A stretch of DNA of 64,000 bases. Source: CAUZIZ01 sp965218775 (GTDB taxonomy: Bacteria > Acidobacteriota > UBA6911 > RPQK01 > JAJDTT01). Positions 16,258 to 25,437 of this stretch are shown in pieces. The notes below the pieces were generated by a model that was not told the origin of the DNA, made no database searches, and saw nothing but the letters and a program-made list of their open reading frames with translations. The DNA lies in the NCBI GenBank assembly GCA_965218775.1, contig CBDCLS010000006.1, forward strand, positions 2,046,001 through 2,110,000, given 5' to 3'. The stretch's first letter is position 1, and every line of letters starts with the position of its first letter. Position numbers and translations under genes: made by a program.

Positions 16258-19200
16258 CTATTCCTTGGTGATGGTTTCGTCCAGATTCAGGAGAACCCGA
16301 GCCACCGTTGTCCAAGCTGCCAGTTGGACCGGTGTGGCGTCGCCCGGAAGAGTGGATCCCAGTTCCTGGTCGAACCCGGCGATGTCCCAGGGATTCAGCC
16401 AGCCCTGCTCCAGGCGTCCTCGCTGCCTGACGAGCAGGTTGAGGAGCTCCTCTTTCTCGGCCTGACTGGGCACCCGGGTCAAACAGTGTCGGAAGGCATA
16501 GGTCAATCGGTCGCTATCGGACCGACCTCCTTCTCGAAGAGTCCTCAGCGCCAGGGCCTGAGCCGCTTCTAGAAAGAGAGGTTCGTTCAGTGTCGTGAGG
16601 GCCTGAAGTGGAGTATTGGAGCGGGAGCGGCGGACACATGAGAAGTCTCCGTTGGGAGCGTCGAAGGCCTGCAGCATCGGGAAGGGAACCGAGCGGAAAC
16701 GGAAGGTGTAAAGGCTGCGCCGGTACCGATTCTCTCCCTTTTCGTCCTTCCAGACCTTGGGACCATAACTGGCCGGAGGTACAAAAAGGAATTTGGGAGC
16801 AGGAGGATACACACTGGCCCCTCCGATGCTGGGATTGAGGAGCCCGCTGGCGGCTAGAGCGATGTCCCGCACAATTTCGGCTTCGACCCGCAGACGAGGT
16901 CCCCGGGCCAGCAGCCGATTGTAGGGATCCCGTTCTCGGAGCTCTCGAGTCTGCTTCGAGGATTGGCGATAGGTGGCAGAGGAGACGATCAACCGGTGAA
17001 GCTGCTTCAGGCTCCAGCCCTGCTCCATGAACTCGACCGCTAGCCAGTCCAGCAGCCTTGGGTGAGAGGGTGCTTCACTCTGCCTGCCCAGGTTCTCACT
17101 GCTGGCTACCAGACCGATTCCGAAGTACGCCTGCCAGACACGATTTACCAGGGAACGTGCCGTCGTCGGCGAACCGGAGTCCACCAACCACCGGGCAAAG
17201 CCTAGACGGTTTGGAGGCGCATCCTGTGGAAAAGGGTGGAGAAAAGCCGGGACTCCTGAGGAGACGGGCCTACCCGGGCTCAGGAAGTCTCCTCGATTCA
17301 GAAGGTGGGTTTCTCGCCTTCGAGCTCGTTCCTCCAGCACTAGTTGAGCGGTGCCCTCAGGATGCTGGCGCCATAGTTCTTCGATGCTCTGGTTGGCCTG
17401 ACCCCATTCCGGGACTGTGGTACGCCAATAGCTGAACACGGCCTGTGTTTGCGAAGGGGTCCGATCCAGACGGGGGATCTCTAGAGTCTCCCGTAGACCG
17501 GCAGGTAAAGGGTCGACAGTCGCTCCGGGAGAGGTTGTCGTCGAGATCCTGAAGCGACCCAGATTATGGTTCTGATTGTCGTCGCTGTTGGCACCCCCAT
17601 GACTCTGGCTGAGGTGGAACCTCAATAGAGTTCCCTGGGGATGGGTGATGGGAGTTTTAGCCGTGAAGACAGCCTTCCGGGGAAGATTGCGTCGACCCGG
17701 CCCAGCGTCGATCCCCCAGGCCGTCTTTTCGTCTCCATCGATCGCAAACTCGATCGGACCCGTCACACGCAGCTGATCGCTCTTGTCATCGAACATTGCT
17801 TCCAGCGGACTCTCTGGAAGGGCGATGTCTGCCGTGGCCCCGGCGATTTCAACCTTCTCCAGCTGTTCGGGAGACCCCGTCGCGCCAGCCTCAACCTCAA
17901 ACTCGGTTAGCGCTCCCGTCCCTTTCAGGGAGCGGCCCGGGCCTCCCAGGGGCAGGTTGGGATCGTTCATCAGCTCCAGGCGAAAGGCGGTCAGGCTTCT
18001 GAGCTCGGTCTCGACGGTCATCTTCACGCGGTGTTTAGTAGGAGCATAGCCCTGGGCCAGGAAGGAACCGTCGGCCTGTGGTAGGTACTTTTGCCCACCG
18101 CTGCTGATGTCCTCGACCGTGGGTCGGAGCACGGTCCAATTCGGCTGCTCATCGCGGACCCGATCCTCCCAACACGCTATTTTCTGCTTCCAATCGGGGT
18201 GGGTGTGTTTGAGATTCGCTTCGACTTCTCGGATGCGACGAAAGACCTCGGAACGCTTCATCTGCTCGGCCGGGGTATAGACGGCTAGATTGGCTTCATG
18301 CGTGTTGTTCAGGAAGGCGAAGAGACGATAGTACTCTTCCTGTTTGAGTGGATCGTACTTGTGGTCGTGGCATTGAGCACACTGGATGGTAATACCCAGA
18401 ATGCCCTTGCCGATTGCATCCATACGATCGAACAGAGCCTCCATCCGAAACTGCTCCGGATCGATACCGCCTTCCGCGTTGATCATGGAATTGCGCAGGA
18501 AGCCGGTGGCTACGATCTGATCCTGCCCTGCATCGGGTAATAGGTCTCCCGCCAACTGCTGGATGATGAAGTCGTCATAGGGAAGATCGCGGTTGAGGGC
18601 GTTGATCACCCAGTCGCGGTAGAACCAGACCCTCCGCGGCTTGTCCTTTTCGAATCCGTCGGAGTCGGCATATCGCGCCGCGTCCAGCCAGTGCCGTCCC
18701 CAGCGCTCCCCGTAGTGGGGCGACGCCAGGAGTCTCTCCACCTGCCGTTCGTAGGCGTCGGGGCGCCGATCGGCGAGGAACGTCTCGACTTCTTCAATAG
18801 AGGGTGGGAGTCCGACCAGATCCAGACTGAGTCTTCGCAACAGCACGATCCTGTCGGCCTCGGGGGAAGGCGAGAGCTTCTCTTGCTCCAGGCGAGTCAG
18901 GATGAAATAGTCAATCGCATTGGCCGGCCACGCCTCGTTCCTGACCTGCGGCAGCGAGGGTCGTTTCGGTGCGACGAAGGCCCAATGCTGTCCAGGTGTT
19001 TCCCCTTCCGCCAGGCCCGCGGCCTCAGGCCATTCGGCGCCCTCGTCGATCCAATTCCGGATGAGCCCGATCTCATCGGCTGCGAGCTCGCCGCCCATGG
19101 GCATGCGTACCAGGTCGTTCAGCCCGGCCACACGCTGGTAGAGGGAGCTCTCCGCCGAGTTGCCGGGCCGGACGATCTTGCCCGATTGTCCTCCTCTAAG

Positions 19201-19422
19201 GGCCGCTTGACGGGAATCCAGCCTAAGTTTTCCCTGCTGTTGCTCAGGGCCGTGGCAAGAGTGACAGGACCTCTCGAAGATGGGGTATATATCCCTGGAG
19301 AAGTTGATCGTCTGCGGCGCACGTTGAGTGGCTTCGCCTATTCCTGTGCTCAGAAAGAGAATCGCAGCCGCCAGACCATTGACCCTTGGAAGGCTGAGTC
19401 TGCCCAGGAATTCCTCTCTCAT
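16258..19422 (-). CDS. Planctomycete-type cytochrome c with DUF1549 and DUF1553 domains
   Basis: ATG 19422 is chosen because a signal peptide follows directly (LAAAILFLSTGIGEA) and the upstream extension looks non-coding. Residues 40-110 form a PSCyt1 domain with a heme-binding CHSCH. DUF1549 follows (about 150-370: DYFILTRLEQEKLSPSPEAD, HWLDAARYADSDGFEKD, then a second CAQCH with DHKYDPLKQEEYY). A beta-sandwich middle (about 450-650) and a C-terminal DUF1553 (RSLVNRVWQAYFGIGLV, LLDWLAVEFMEQGWSLK) complete it. At 1054 residues it has the usual length. It precedes the DUF1501 gene by 10 bases in one operon. It is thought to be an exported redox partner of the DUF1501 protein; the substrate is unknown. 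Confidence 0.93.
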   Translation of the reverse strand: MREEFLGRLSLPRVNGLAAAILFLSTGIGEATQRAPQTINFSRDIYPIFERSCHSCHGPEQQQGKLRLDSRQAALRGGQSGKIVRPGNSAESSLYQRVAGLNDLVRMPMGGELAADEIGLIRNWIDEGAEWPEAAGLAEGETPGQHWAFVAPKRPSLPQVRNEAWPANAIDYFILTRLEQEKLSPSPEADRIVLLRRLSLDLVGLPPSIEEVETFLADRRPDAYERQVERLLASPHYGERWGRHWLDAARYADSDGFEKDKPRRVWFYRDWVINALNRDLPYDDFIIQQLAGDLLPDAGQDQIVATGFLRNSMINAEGGIDPEQFRMEALFDRMDAIGKGILGITIQCAQCHDHKYDPLKQEEYYRLFAFLNNTHEANLAVYTPAEQMKRSEVFRRIREVEANLKHTHPDWKQKIACWEDRVRDEQPNWTVLRPTVEDISSGGQKYLPQADGSFLAQGYAPTKHRVKMTVETELRSLTAFRLELMNDPNLPLGGPGRSLKGTGALTEFEVEAGATGSPEQLEKVEIAGATADIALPESPLEAMFDDKSDQLRVTGPIEFAIDGDEKTAWGIDAGPGRRNLPRKAVFTAKTPITHPQGTLLRFHLSQSHGGANSDDNQNHNLGRFRISTTTSPGATVDPLPAGLRETLEIPRLDRTPSQTQAVFSYWRTTVPEWGQANQSIEELWRQHPEGTAQLVLEERARRRETHLLNRGDFLSPGRPVSSGVPAFLHPFPQDAPPNRLGFARWLVDSGSPTTARSLVNRVWQAYFGIGLVASSENLGRQSEAPSHPRLLDWLAVEFMEQGWSLKQLHRLIVSSATYRQSSKQTRELRERDPYNRLLARGPRLRVEAEIVRDIALAASGLLNPSIGGASVYPPAPKFLFVPPASYGPKVWKDEKGENRYRRSLYTFRFRSVPFPMLQAFDAPNGDFSCVRRSRSNTPLQALTTLNEPLFLEAAQALALRTLREGGRSDSDRLTYAFRHCLTRVPSQAEKEELLNLLVRQRGRLEQGWLNPWDIAGFDQELGSTLPGDATPVQLAAWTTVARVLLNLDETITKE

Positions 19423-19548
19423 TTTCGATCTCTCAGAAAGGCCCTTTTCGGGACCGATTATAGCGGGACGGCACCGAAAACCCAAACTTCCCGGAGGGGA
19501 AAGCTGGAGCATTTCGGGAGTCCTGCACGAAGAATTGCCACGAGTCTG

Positions 19549-19797
19549 CCCTTCGGCGTTCGCCTGTTCGATATTCTGCTGTTCGTCATTTTAGCGGTTG
19601 TCGCCCTAGAATGACGAAGGCTGAATATCGAATGCAAAATACGAACAGTGAATGTCAGAGGATCTTTCCTTCGAAATTCGCCTGTTTGATATTGCCCGGT
19701 TAGACGTTTGGCGGTTGCCCTCCCCAGAGAGACTAAGAAAGTCCGAATCCCAAACCGCAGAACACCGAACAAACGAACTCCGAAGTGAATGCAACAC
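19549..19797. repeat. Two-unit direct repeat upstream of the DUF1549 gene
   Basis: Units begin at 19549 (CCCTTCGGCGTTCGCCTGTT) and 19668 (CCTTCGAAATTCGCCTGTTT), about 119 bases apart, and match the pair at 14564-14800 in the same orientation. They occupy the 462-base region between the divergent DUF1549 gene and the gene at 19885. Only short stretches at each side remain for promoters. Confidence 0.7.
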
Positions 19798-19884
19798 CTG
19801 TGAAGTTTCAGGTTAGGACTGTTACGGGCGTTTTCAAACTGCTAACCTGCACGCTGAAACAGCCCGGGCGTTACTGGAGGAAGT

Positions 19885-21117
19885 ATGAGCAGAAACGTGA
19901 TCAGTGTCAGCTGGGGAGACCATCTGGAAGCTTGGGACGACGATGCTGCTTTGGATACGCCTGAGAAGATCCTGAAGGCCGCCGAAGAATGGCAATCGGT
20001 GCACGGTGCTGGTGCTCTCTACTGGCGCGAGATGAGGACCATGAGTCGGTTTCGGGTGAGCTTTACGGCACTGGGATCGCCTCCCAGGGAGGTCGACAGT
20101 ACCTACGCCAATCTGGGTTTCGACGAACAGGAAATGATTACCACCCAGCTCAAGGACATGGGGTTTGAGATCTACATGTACACCCCCATCTTCGATGAGG
20201 GGTACCCGCTGAGTGAGGGTTGGCAGGGAGGGATCTTCGGCTGGCAAAGCCAGTTCACGATGGCGAATCCCGAATGCCTGGCGACCGATAAGGAGGGTCG
20301 GCCCCACTACGGCATCATGGAATACGCTCATGCCGATGCCCGACGCTATACCATTCGACGGATTCTGGCCGGCCTGAGTAACTACAACTTCGACGGTGTC
20401 TTCGTGTGTACCCGCTCCCAGTCAAAGCCCGCCGTCTACGGAGACCAGTTTGGCTTCAATCAACCGGTCGTGGAGGAATTCGAAAAGCGCTATGGCGTCA
20501 ACATCCTGGAACGCAATTTCGATCTGGAGGCCTGGCGTCGATTGCGGGGAGAGTTCGTCACCCGGCTCTTCAGGGACCTGAAGGAGGCGCTTTCCGAACG
20601 AGGGAAGAAACTGGGTGTGGGGGTCCCCCGGGGGGACTACATCGGACCGCCCCTGGGGAACCTGTATCTGGACTGGAGAACCTGGATCCGGGAGAAAATC
20701 ATAGACTCTCTGACGATTGACCAGATCGCCGTCCGCTGTCCTTCGTTCTGGCACCTGATGTGGCCCAAACATCGTGCCCACGGCCTCCTCGGCAACGACG
20801 CGGACCACTACGGAATCAAGGGAGGATCCGGCTTCCCAGACCGGCGATTCTGGTCCATCCCCCTGCCCAAGGGTTCCCCTGAATATCAGGAGGCCATGGA
20901 TCGTCTGTACGGGGCGATCCGAGACGACTATGGCCCCCTCTGCCAGGAGCACGGATGCAAGCTCTACGTTGCGAGGATGTGGTCTCGCCATGATCCGGAG
21001 GAAAACAGCAGGCTTTTGGACACCGAGGGCGTGTCCGGAGTGGTCATCGGCTCATTTGGGGCAGAGGCGGAGAAGCGAGTCGGAGAAGCACGTCCCCGGA
21101 TCGTCAATCCCTACTAA
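19885..21117 (+). CDS. Glycosyl-hydrolase-like TIM-barrel protein, cytoplasmic
   Basis: The 410-residue protein starts without a signal peptide (ISVSWGDHLEAWDDD) and has alternating strands and helices. Its runs are typical of GH10-like/DUF4015-type hypothetical glycosidases: LKDMGFEIYMYTPIFDEGYP, YNFDGVFVCTRSQSKPA, KLGVGVPRGDYIGPP and IDSLTIDQIAV. Acidic residues at strand ends (FDEG, FDGVF) could be catalytic, but no family signature settles this. The ATG at 19885 is preceded by GGAGGAAGT at good spacing, supporting the start. It stands alone, converging with the gamma-glutamyltransferase gene across a strong hairpin at 21218-21249. A decayed relative appears to lie at 53928-54367. The fold call is moderate and the reaction unknown. 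Confidence 0.6.
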   Translation: MSRNVISVSWGDHLEAWDDDAALDTPEKILKAAEEWQSVHGAGALYWREMRTMSRFRVSFTALGSPPREVDSTYANLGFDEQEMITTQLKDMGFEIYMYTPIFDEGYPLSEGWQGGIFGWQSQFTMANPECLATDKEGRPHYGIMEYAHADARRYTIRRILAGLSNYNFDGVFVCTRSQSKPAVYGDQFGFNQPVVEEFEKRYGVNILERNFDLEAWRRLRGEFVTRLFRDLKEALSERGKKLGVGVPRGDYIGPPLGNLYLDWRTWIREKIIDSLTIDQIAVRCPSFWHLMWPKHRAHGLLGNDADHYGIKGGSGFPDRRFWSIPLPKGSPEYQEAMDRLYGAIRDDYGPLCQEHGCKLYVARMWSRHDPEENSRLLDTEGVSGVVIGSFGAEAEKRVGEARPRIVNPY

Positions 21118-21217
21118 ACCTGAGTCAACACTCATCTGAAACTTGAACGAAGGGTCGCAGGGCGCAGCCCATTTTCGGCGTCACCTTTTTTGGGGAAGAA
21201 ACCAAACGAAGGTCAAT

Positions 21218-21249
21218 CCCCCCCAACGGGATCAACCCCGTTGGGGGGG
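21218..21249. terminator. Strong bidirectional hairpin between convergent genes
   Basis: CCCCCCCAACGGG (21218-21230) pairs perfectly with CCCGTTGGGGGGG (21237-21249) around a six-base loop. It lies between the 3' ends of the genes at 21117 and 21269. A short A-rich flank on one side and AAAAAG on the other give it terminator character in both directions. Confidence 0.7.
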
Positions 21250-21268
21250 ACCTCAAAAAGCCAGAACC

Positions 21269-22936
21269 TCAATCGATAGCAGCGGCGTGACGGGCAGCTG
21301 CTGGGTCACCGGCGGCGTGGATGATGCCCTTATCCTGGTCCACAAAGATCATGACCGGACGGGCGATGTAGCTGTCGGTCGTGGTCAAGTCGTGTCCCCG
21401 GCTTTTCAGATCTTCTTGGGCTTGCTTGGAAACGCCGCTGTGGACCTCCAGACTTCCGGCCTTGACGAACGCCTTTTCGCGGTCACGGTTGGGGTTGAAG
21501 GAATCCTGATGGTGGTCGGTCTTGAAGCGGGACGCGGTGACCGCCTTCTCCGGAAGCATGCCGAATTCCACGTGGTTCAAGAGGACGTTCAGTGAGGTCT
21601 GATCCTGCAGATCTCCTCCCGCCACGCTGATGGCTATCACCGGCTTACCATTTTTCGTCACCAGAGTGGGTGTGAGCGTGATTCGGGGGCGCTTACCAGC
21701 CTCAATCCGATTGGGATGTCCGGGTGTGGTGTTCAGGCTGCGGAGCCGATTTCCGGTGTTGACTCCCGAAGGTCCCGGAAGATTTCCAGATAGATTACAA
21801 CTGGGTGTCGCTGCCACAACGTTGCCCCAGCGGTCGGCCACCACGCAGGTGGTGGTGTCGCTGACCGGGAAGCGGTCAGGATGGTTCTCTGCCTGCATCA
21901 TCCCTTTGAGAGGCTTCATATGATAGGGGTCACCGGGGCGACGCTCCAGCGAAGCCTTGGAGTTGTCGATCAGGGAACGGCGAATCTTGGCGTACTCTCG
22001 AGACAGCAGGGTCTTGAGAGGCACCTCTACGAAGAGGGGATCTCCGTAGTATTCATCCCGGTCGGCGAAACCCAACTTCAGAGCCTCGGTCACGGTGTGG
22101 ATATAATCGGCTGACAGATGTCCCATCTTCTTCAGATCGAAGCCCTCCAGCAGCCGTAGGGACTGGCAGAGGACCGGTCCCTGAGTCCAGGTGGGACACT
22201 TGAAAACCGTGTAACCGCGGTAGTCTACTGAGACCGGATCCTCGAGGCGAGTGACGTGGGCAGCCAGGTCTTTCTTGCGCAGGAAGGAGCCAGTGGAGAT
22301 GTACCAGGCCTCCAATTCATCGGCTACATCCCCCTTGTAGAATCGGTCTCGGGCCGCAGTCAGCTTTGCTTCTCGGTTGCCACTTGCCTTTTGTTCGGCC
22401 TCGACCAGTTTTCGCAGCGTCACTGCCAGGGGCGCATGCCAACTCTCTGCGCCCGCGTCCAGGAGCTCAAGAGCTGGGGTTACCGCCTCTTCAAAGGACT
22501 TTGTCCCATACAGCTCCAAGGCAGTGATGCAAAGGTGGACCGCGCCCGGTGTGGGCGCAGCCTTCATGCTCCCCGTTCCCGGGATCCCATTGGTGTTGTA
22601 CCAATCGATGGCGGCCTCGTCCAAGGGAGCGCGTCCCAAACCGGAGAGCACCTTCACCTCTTGTTTCTTGGAGTCGTAGATGAGGAAGGGGATCTCGCCT
22701 CCGATGGCAAACATCCCATAGTCGGTGACCGACAGAGCCAGGAGGGTTGCCGCAGCTGCATCGGCGGCGTTACCACCCGCGTCCAGCAGCCGAATGCCAG
22801 CAGCAACGGCGTCGCCATGACCGGCTGCCACCGCACCGCCCTTTCCCGAGGCTTTCCAGCCGATGTGGGAGGATGCGTGAGCGAGGGCGATACAGAAGGC
22901 CAGGGTCAGAGGCAGAAGCAAAGCAGTTTGACGCAT
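21269..22936 (-). CDS. Exported gamma-glutamyltransferase-family protein
   Basis: The start at 22936 gives a signal peptide (RQTALLLPLTLAFCIALAHA); the frame continues upstream without support. The 555-residue proenzyme has the large-subunit opening GGAVAAGHGDAVAAGIRLLDAGGNAADAA and ends with small-subunit features. The autocatalytic cleavage site reads DTTTCVVADRWGNVVAATPS. The first Thr of the TTT run is the expected nucleophile, although the usual TTH has become TTT. GDLQDQTSLNVLLNHVEFGM is the closing family run (standard GGxxIxTxxxQ). Such enzymes cleave or transfer the gamma-glutamyl group of glutathione in the periplasm, but the altered site and the missing lid pattern may signal another amide substrate such as cephalosporin-acylase-like amidases. 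It is a single gene; the preceding 136 bases may hold the promoter. Confidence 0.85.
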   Translation of the reverse strand: MRQTALLLPLTLAFCIALAHASSHIGWKASGKGGAVAAGHGDAVAAGIRLLDAGGNAADAAAATLLALSVTDYGMFAIGGEIPFLIYDSKKQEVKVLSGLGRAPLDEAAIDWYNTNGIPGTGSMKAAPTPGAVHLCITALELYGTKSFEEAVTPALELLDAGAESWHAPLAVTLRKLVEAEQKASGNREAKLTAARDRFYKGDVADELEAWYISTGSFLRKKDLAAHVTRLEDPVSVDYRGYTVFKCPTWTQGPVLCQSLRLLEGFDLKKMGHLSADYIHTVTEALKLGFADRDEYYGDPLFVEVPLKTLLSREYAKIRRSLIDNSKASLERRPGDPYHMKPLKGMMQAENHPDRFPVSDTTTCVVADRWGNVVAATPSCNLSGNLPGPSGVNTGNRLRSLNTTPGHPNRIEAGKRPRITLTPTLVTKNGKPVIAISVAGGDLQDQTSLNVLLNHVEFGMLPEKAVTASRFKTDHHQDSFNPNRDREKAFVKAGSLEVHSGVSKQAQEDLKSRGHDLTTTDSYIARPVMIFVDQDKGIIHAAGDPAAARHAAAID

Positions 22937-23072
22937 GAAACATTCCCCCTTTTTTTCGCGTGGATCTGTAGACGGCGGTTGTACACCAAACGACGCCTGC
23001 AGGCAAGGACTCGCCACTAGGCGGGACGCCGCCACAGGGAGAGGAAGCCTACCGGGTGTGGGAGTCCTGTCG

Positions 23073-23303
23073 TTAAAAGTGGGTCCCCTTGGCACCGTAG
23101 GAAGGGTTCACCCCCGTTTCCTGATTGTGTCCCTGCTTTTTTTTGATTCGCGCCAGGAGCATGGCTCCCAGACCGAGAAGAATCTCGTCCGCCATCGGAA
23201 CCAGATCAGGAATGAACAGGTCCAGCAGAAACACGATCGCCGTGATCGCAAACAAATAGGGGAAGCGCAGCTGGGAGAAGAATTCAAAAAGGTGCCGAGT
23301 CAT
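23073..23303 (-). CDS. Small DUF6116-like membrane protein
   Basis: The 76-residue product begins MTRHLFEFFSQLRFPYLF and has two hydrophobic segments around residues 15-32 and 40-51, ending in a basic tail (ARIKKKQGH). The pattern of LRFPxLF, then FLLDLFIPD, then ADEILLGLGAMLLAR matches the small DUF6116-type inner-membrane proteins of Proteobacteria and relatives. The function of that family is unknown. It is transcribed toward the gamma-glutamyltransferase gene in the same direction with a 136-base gap, so co-transcription is possible but not compelling. The upstream flank holds a MITE-like element at 23372-23648. Confidence 0.65.
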   Translation of the reverse strand: MTRHLFEFFSQLRFPYLFAITAIVFLLDLFIPDLVPMADEILLGLGAMLLARIKKKQGHNQETGVNPSYGAKGTHF

Positions 23304-23371
23304 GCTGGTTCCATCATCTTAGCATGGAGCTCTATATGTTAGGCCTCGAGCGCGACAGCCACCTCTCAAGT

Positions 23372-23648
23372 CTAGTGCCCTGACACATGAATACTGCTAT
23401 GTTTGTGGCGAGCGCGACGGGTCGAGATCGCGAAACGACGACGAAGACCATGCTTGGCCATAGTGGAGGAGGAGTGACAAAGAAATCGGCCCGTCCCGTC
23501 GCCACCCGTAGGGCAGATGGGGGTTGTGGCCGATCTCTGCGTTGGTCGTCGTCGAAGATGGCCAAGCATCGTCTTCCTCCTCCCGCCTTGATCTCGCCTC
23601 ACAAGACCCATCTGCAAACATAGCAGTATTTATGTGTCAGGGCACTAG
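23372..23648. mobile_element. MITE-like palindromic element with 34-base inverted ends
   Basis: The left end CTAGTGCCCTGACACATGAA (23372 onward, 34 bases in all) is the reverse complement of 23615-23648 with one mismatch. The interior is also imperfectly self-complementary (for example GACCATGCTTGGCCAT against ATGGCCAAGCATCGTC). No transposase is encoded; open frames inside are by-products of the palindrome. A TA dinucleotide at each end fits the target duplication of IS630/Tc1-type transposons. The element at 25438-25602 shares the TAGTGYCCTG end. Confidence 0.75.
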
Positions 23649-23681
23649 GTGATCGGTGAGTGGTTCCGAGGTCAGCACCGT

Positions 23682-23769
23682 CAGACAGAGCCGCGAACGG
23701 CTTGAGTGATAGCAATATCGGCCCAAGTTCCGAGGAGAGAGCCGGACAACAGCACAATCCCCAACCCCT
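23682..23769. repeat. Dispersed repeat B, copy 2
   Basis: CAGACAGAGCCGCGAACGGC through TCCGAGGAGAGAGCCGGAC matches 11582-11673. It lies beside the MITE and is followed by CCCCAACCCCTTGCTCGCGC, which resembles an arm of the palindrome at 41816-41967. With the MITE it fills the 526-base gap 23304-23829. Confidence 0.65.
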
Positions 23770-23829
23770 TGCTCGCGCTTCAGGCTCGAATGACCAGGAG
23801 TACTTGCCTCGAACCGCGTCTTCCAGAAA

Positions 23830-25290
23830 TTATCTCGGGAAGAACTTCTCGACGATCGACTGGTCTGGCGGTTTGGTCAGCAGGGAGAGCACCACCATGA
23901 CGAGAGCCGAGACGGGTAGGATGATTGCTACCGCCATGACGCCAGTGCCTCCTACCGTATATCCCGGCGATTCCCAGCCGCGCATGAAGAAGTAGCTCCA
24001 CAACACGACGACGCTGATAATGGAACCGAGAGCACCGTACTTTGTGCTGCGTTTCCAGAACAAGGCTGCTGCCACCACCGGAAAGAGTGAGGCGAAACCG
24101 GTGAAGGACCAGACTCCCAGTTTGAAGATAGAGCGCTCGGCTACCAGTGAAAGCACGTAGATGAGCAGGACGATCCCAATAACGAACAGTCTGCCGGCAA
24201 GCACCTGCTGCTTCTCCGTCATACGGTTGCGGAATCGGTAGTGTTTGACGATGTCTTCGGTAAACATGCTTCCCAGGGCCAGGAACTGGGAGTCCAATGA
24301 GGACATCACTGCTGCCAGGACGCCAGCTCCCAGGAGGCCCGCCAGCAATTCTGGGGCGTAGAGGCCAATCATCTTGACCAGGACGGAGTTGGCGGCGGCA
24401 CCCTTCAGTTCCGGGAAGTCGATGCGCCCCATGATTCCCAGCAGGACGCTGGGCACCCAGACTGCGGCGATGCAGACGGGATAGAAGACCAGCGGATACC
24501 GAAACGATTCCGCTCGACGGGCCGACAGCCAGTGCATGAACATGTGGGGGAACATCCCAACCGAAAGTGGGATGCAGGTATAGGTGAGGAGCTTTATGGG
24601 AGAGATCAATTCTCCCCGGATGAGTAGCTCCGGGTGGCTCTCGGCCACCAATGCCATCGCCTGAGAAAGGCCACCCAATCTGCGAACGATGAAGACGAAG
24701 GCCACAGCCCCCAACACCATGAAGACCAGGGTCTGAAAAGTGTTGACCCAGGCCGTTGCCCTCAAGCCACTGGACGAGACGTAGGTGAGGACCACGCCAC
24801 AGACCACCAGGCCACCCAGCCATTCTGGGATCTTTCCCTCCGTGATCTGGTTTAGCGTTAGTCCCCCCGCCATCACGCCAATCAATAGATAGGGAATGAC
24901 CAGGCCCACCAGGACGATGAAGAGGACCAGTCCCAGCCGGTCGGAATCCCAGCGTTCCCGGAAGTATTGAACCTGGGTGATGTAACCGTTTCTTTTACCC
25001 AGCCACCAGAGACGGGTCCCCACGAAGAAGAAGACACTGGGAATGATCAGAGCCGAGGACGATGCCATCAGGGCAAAGACTCCGATTCCCTCGTGGTAGG
25101 CTTCACCCGAGGCTCCCAGCAAGGCGAAAGCCGTCATGTTGGTGCCGAAGAGGGACATCAACAGGATGAAGGGGCCGATGGTCCGAGTCGCCACGAAATA
25201 GTCTTCGCCCGTACCACGAAACAGACGGTGACTGAGTGCGCCTATTGAGAGCACGACGGCGAGATAGACGAAGATAACTGCAATGATCAC
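23830..25290 (-). CDS. Sodium:solute symporter (SSS family)
   Basis: The 486-residue protein has about thirteen membrane helices and the SSS family runs: an early RGTGEDYFVATRTIGPF that resembles the sialic-acid/proline symporter start, SLFGTNMTAFALLGASGEAY with small and hydroxyl residues at the sodium site, LGGLVVCGVVLTYVSSSGLRA, and the TM8 region LLGAGVLAAVMSSLDSQFLA. These carriers use the sodium gradient to import sugars, amino acids, osmolytes or carboxylates. It is preceded on the same strand by a small DUF3311 protein (25630-25878), a common partner in this group, but a 165-base palindromic element has entered the gap between them. The substrate is not identifiable. Confidence 0.9.
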   Translation of the reverse strand: MIIAVIFVYLAVVLSIGALSHRLFRGTGEDYFVATRTIGPFILLMSLFGTNMTAFALLGASGEAYHEGIGVFALMASSSALIIPSVFFFVGTRLWWLGKRNGYITQVQYFRERWDSDRLGLVLFIVLVGLVIPYLLIGVMAGGLTLNQITEGKIPEWLGGLVVCGVVLTYVSSSGLRATAWVNTFQTLVFMVLGAVAFVFIVRRLGGLSQAMALVAESHPELLIRGELISPIKLLTYTCIPLSVGMFPHMFMHWLSARRAESFRYPLVFYPVCIAAVWVPSVLLGIMGRIDFPELKGAAANSVLVKMIGLYAPELLAGLLGAGVLAAVMSSLDSQFLALGSMFTEDIVKHYRFRNRMTEKQQVLAGRLFVIGIVLLIYVLSLVAERSIFKLGVWSFTGFASLFPVVAAALFWKRSTKYGALGSIISVVVLWSYFFMRGWESPGYTVGGTGVMAVAIILPVSALVMVVLSLLTKPPDQSIVEKFFPR

Positions 25291-25437
25291 TGGTCAATCC
25301 TCGCCTGACGATTGCGGGTGGCTATTAGCAGGCTCATCCTGAACTGTAGGTCCAGGTAACAGTTGCACCGCAGGTGATAGAGGAGCCCGGTGCAGAGTCA
25401 GCATCAAACCCGTTTGTGGCCTTTTCAATATCGAGAT

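Noticed and set aside
14564..19797. Repeat arrays as a possible CRISPR
   Set aside because: Units are about 115-119 bases with only two per site and no short conserved repeat-spacer pattern; no cas genes.
23372..23648. Small open frames inside the MITE-like element
   Set aside because: They exist on both strands because the element is palindromic and do not encode a transposase.
23780..24823. Long antisense-phase frame across the symporter gene
   Set aside because: Same strand, different frame to a clear SSS symporter; the composition is Arg/Gly/Leu-rich and lacks membrane helices.
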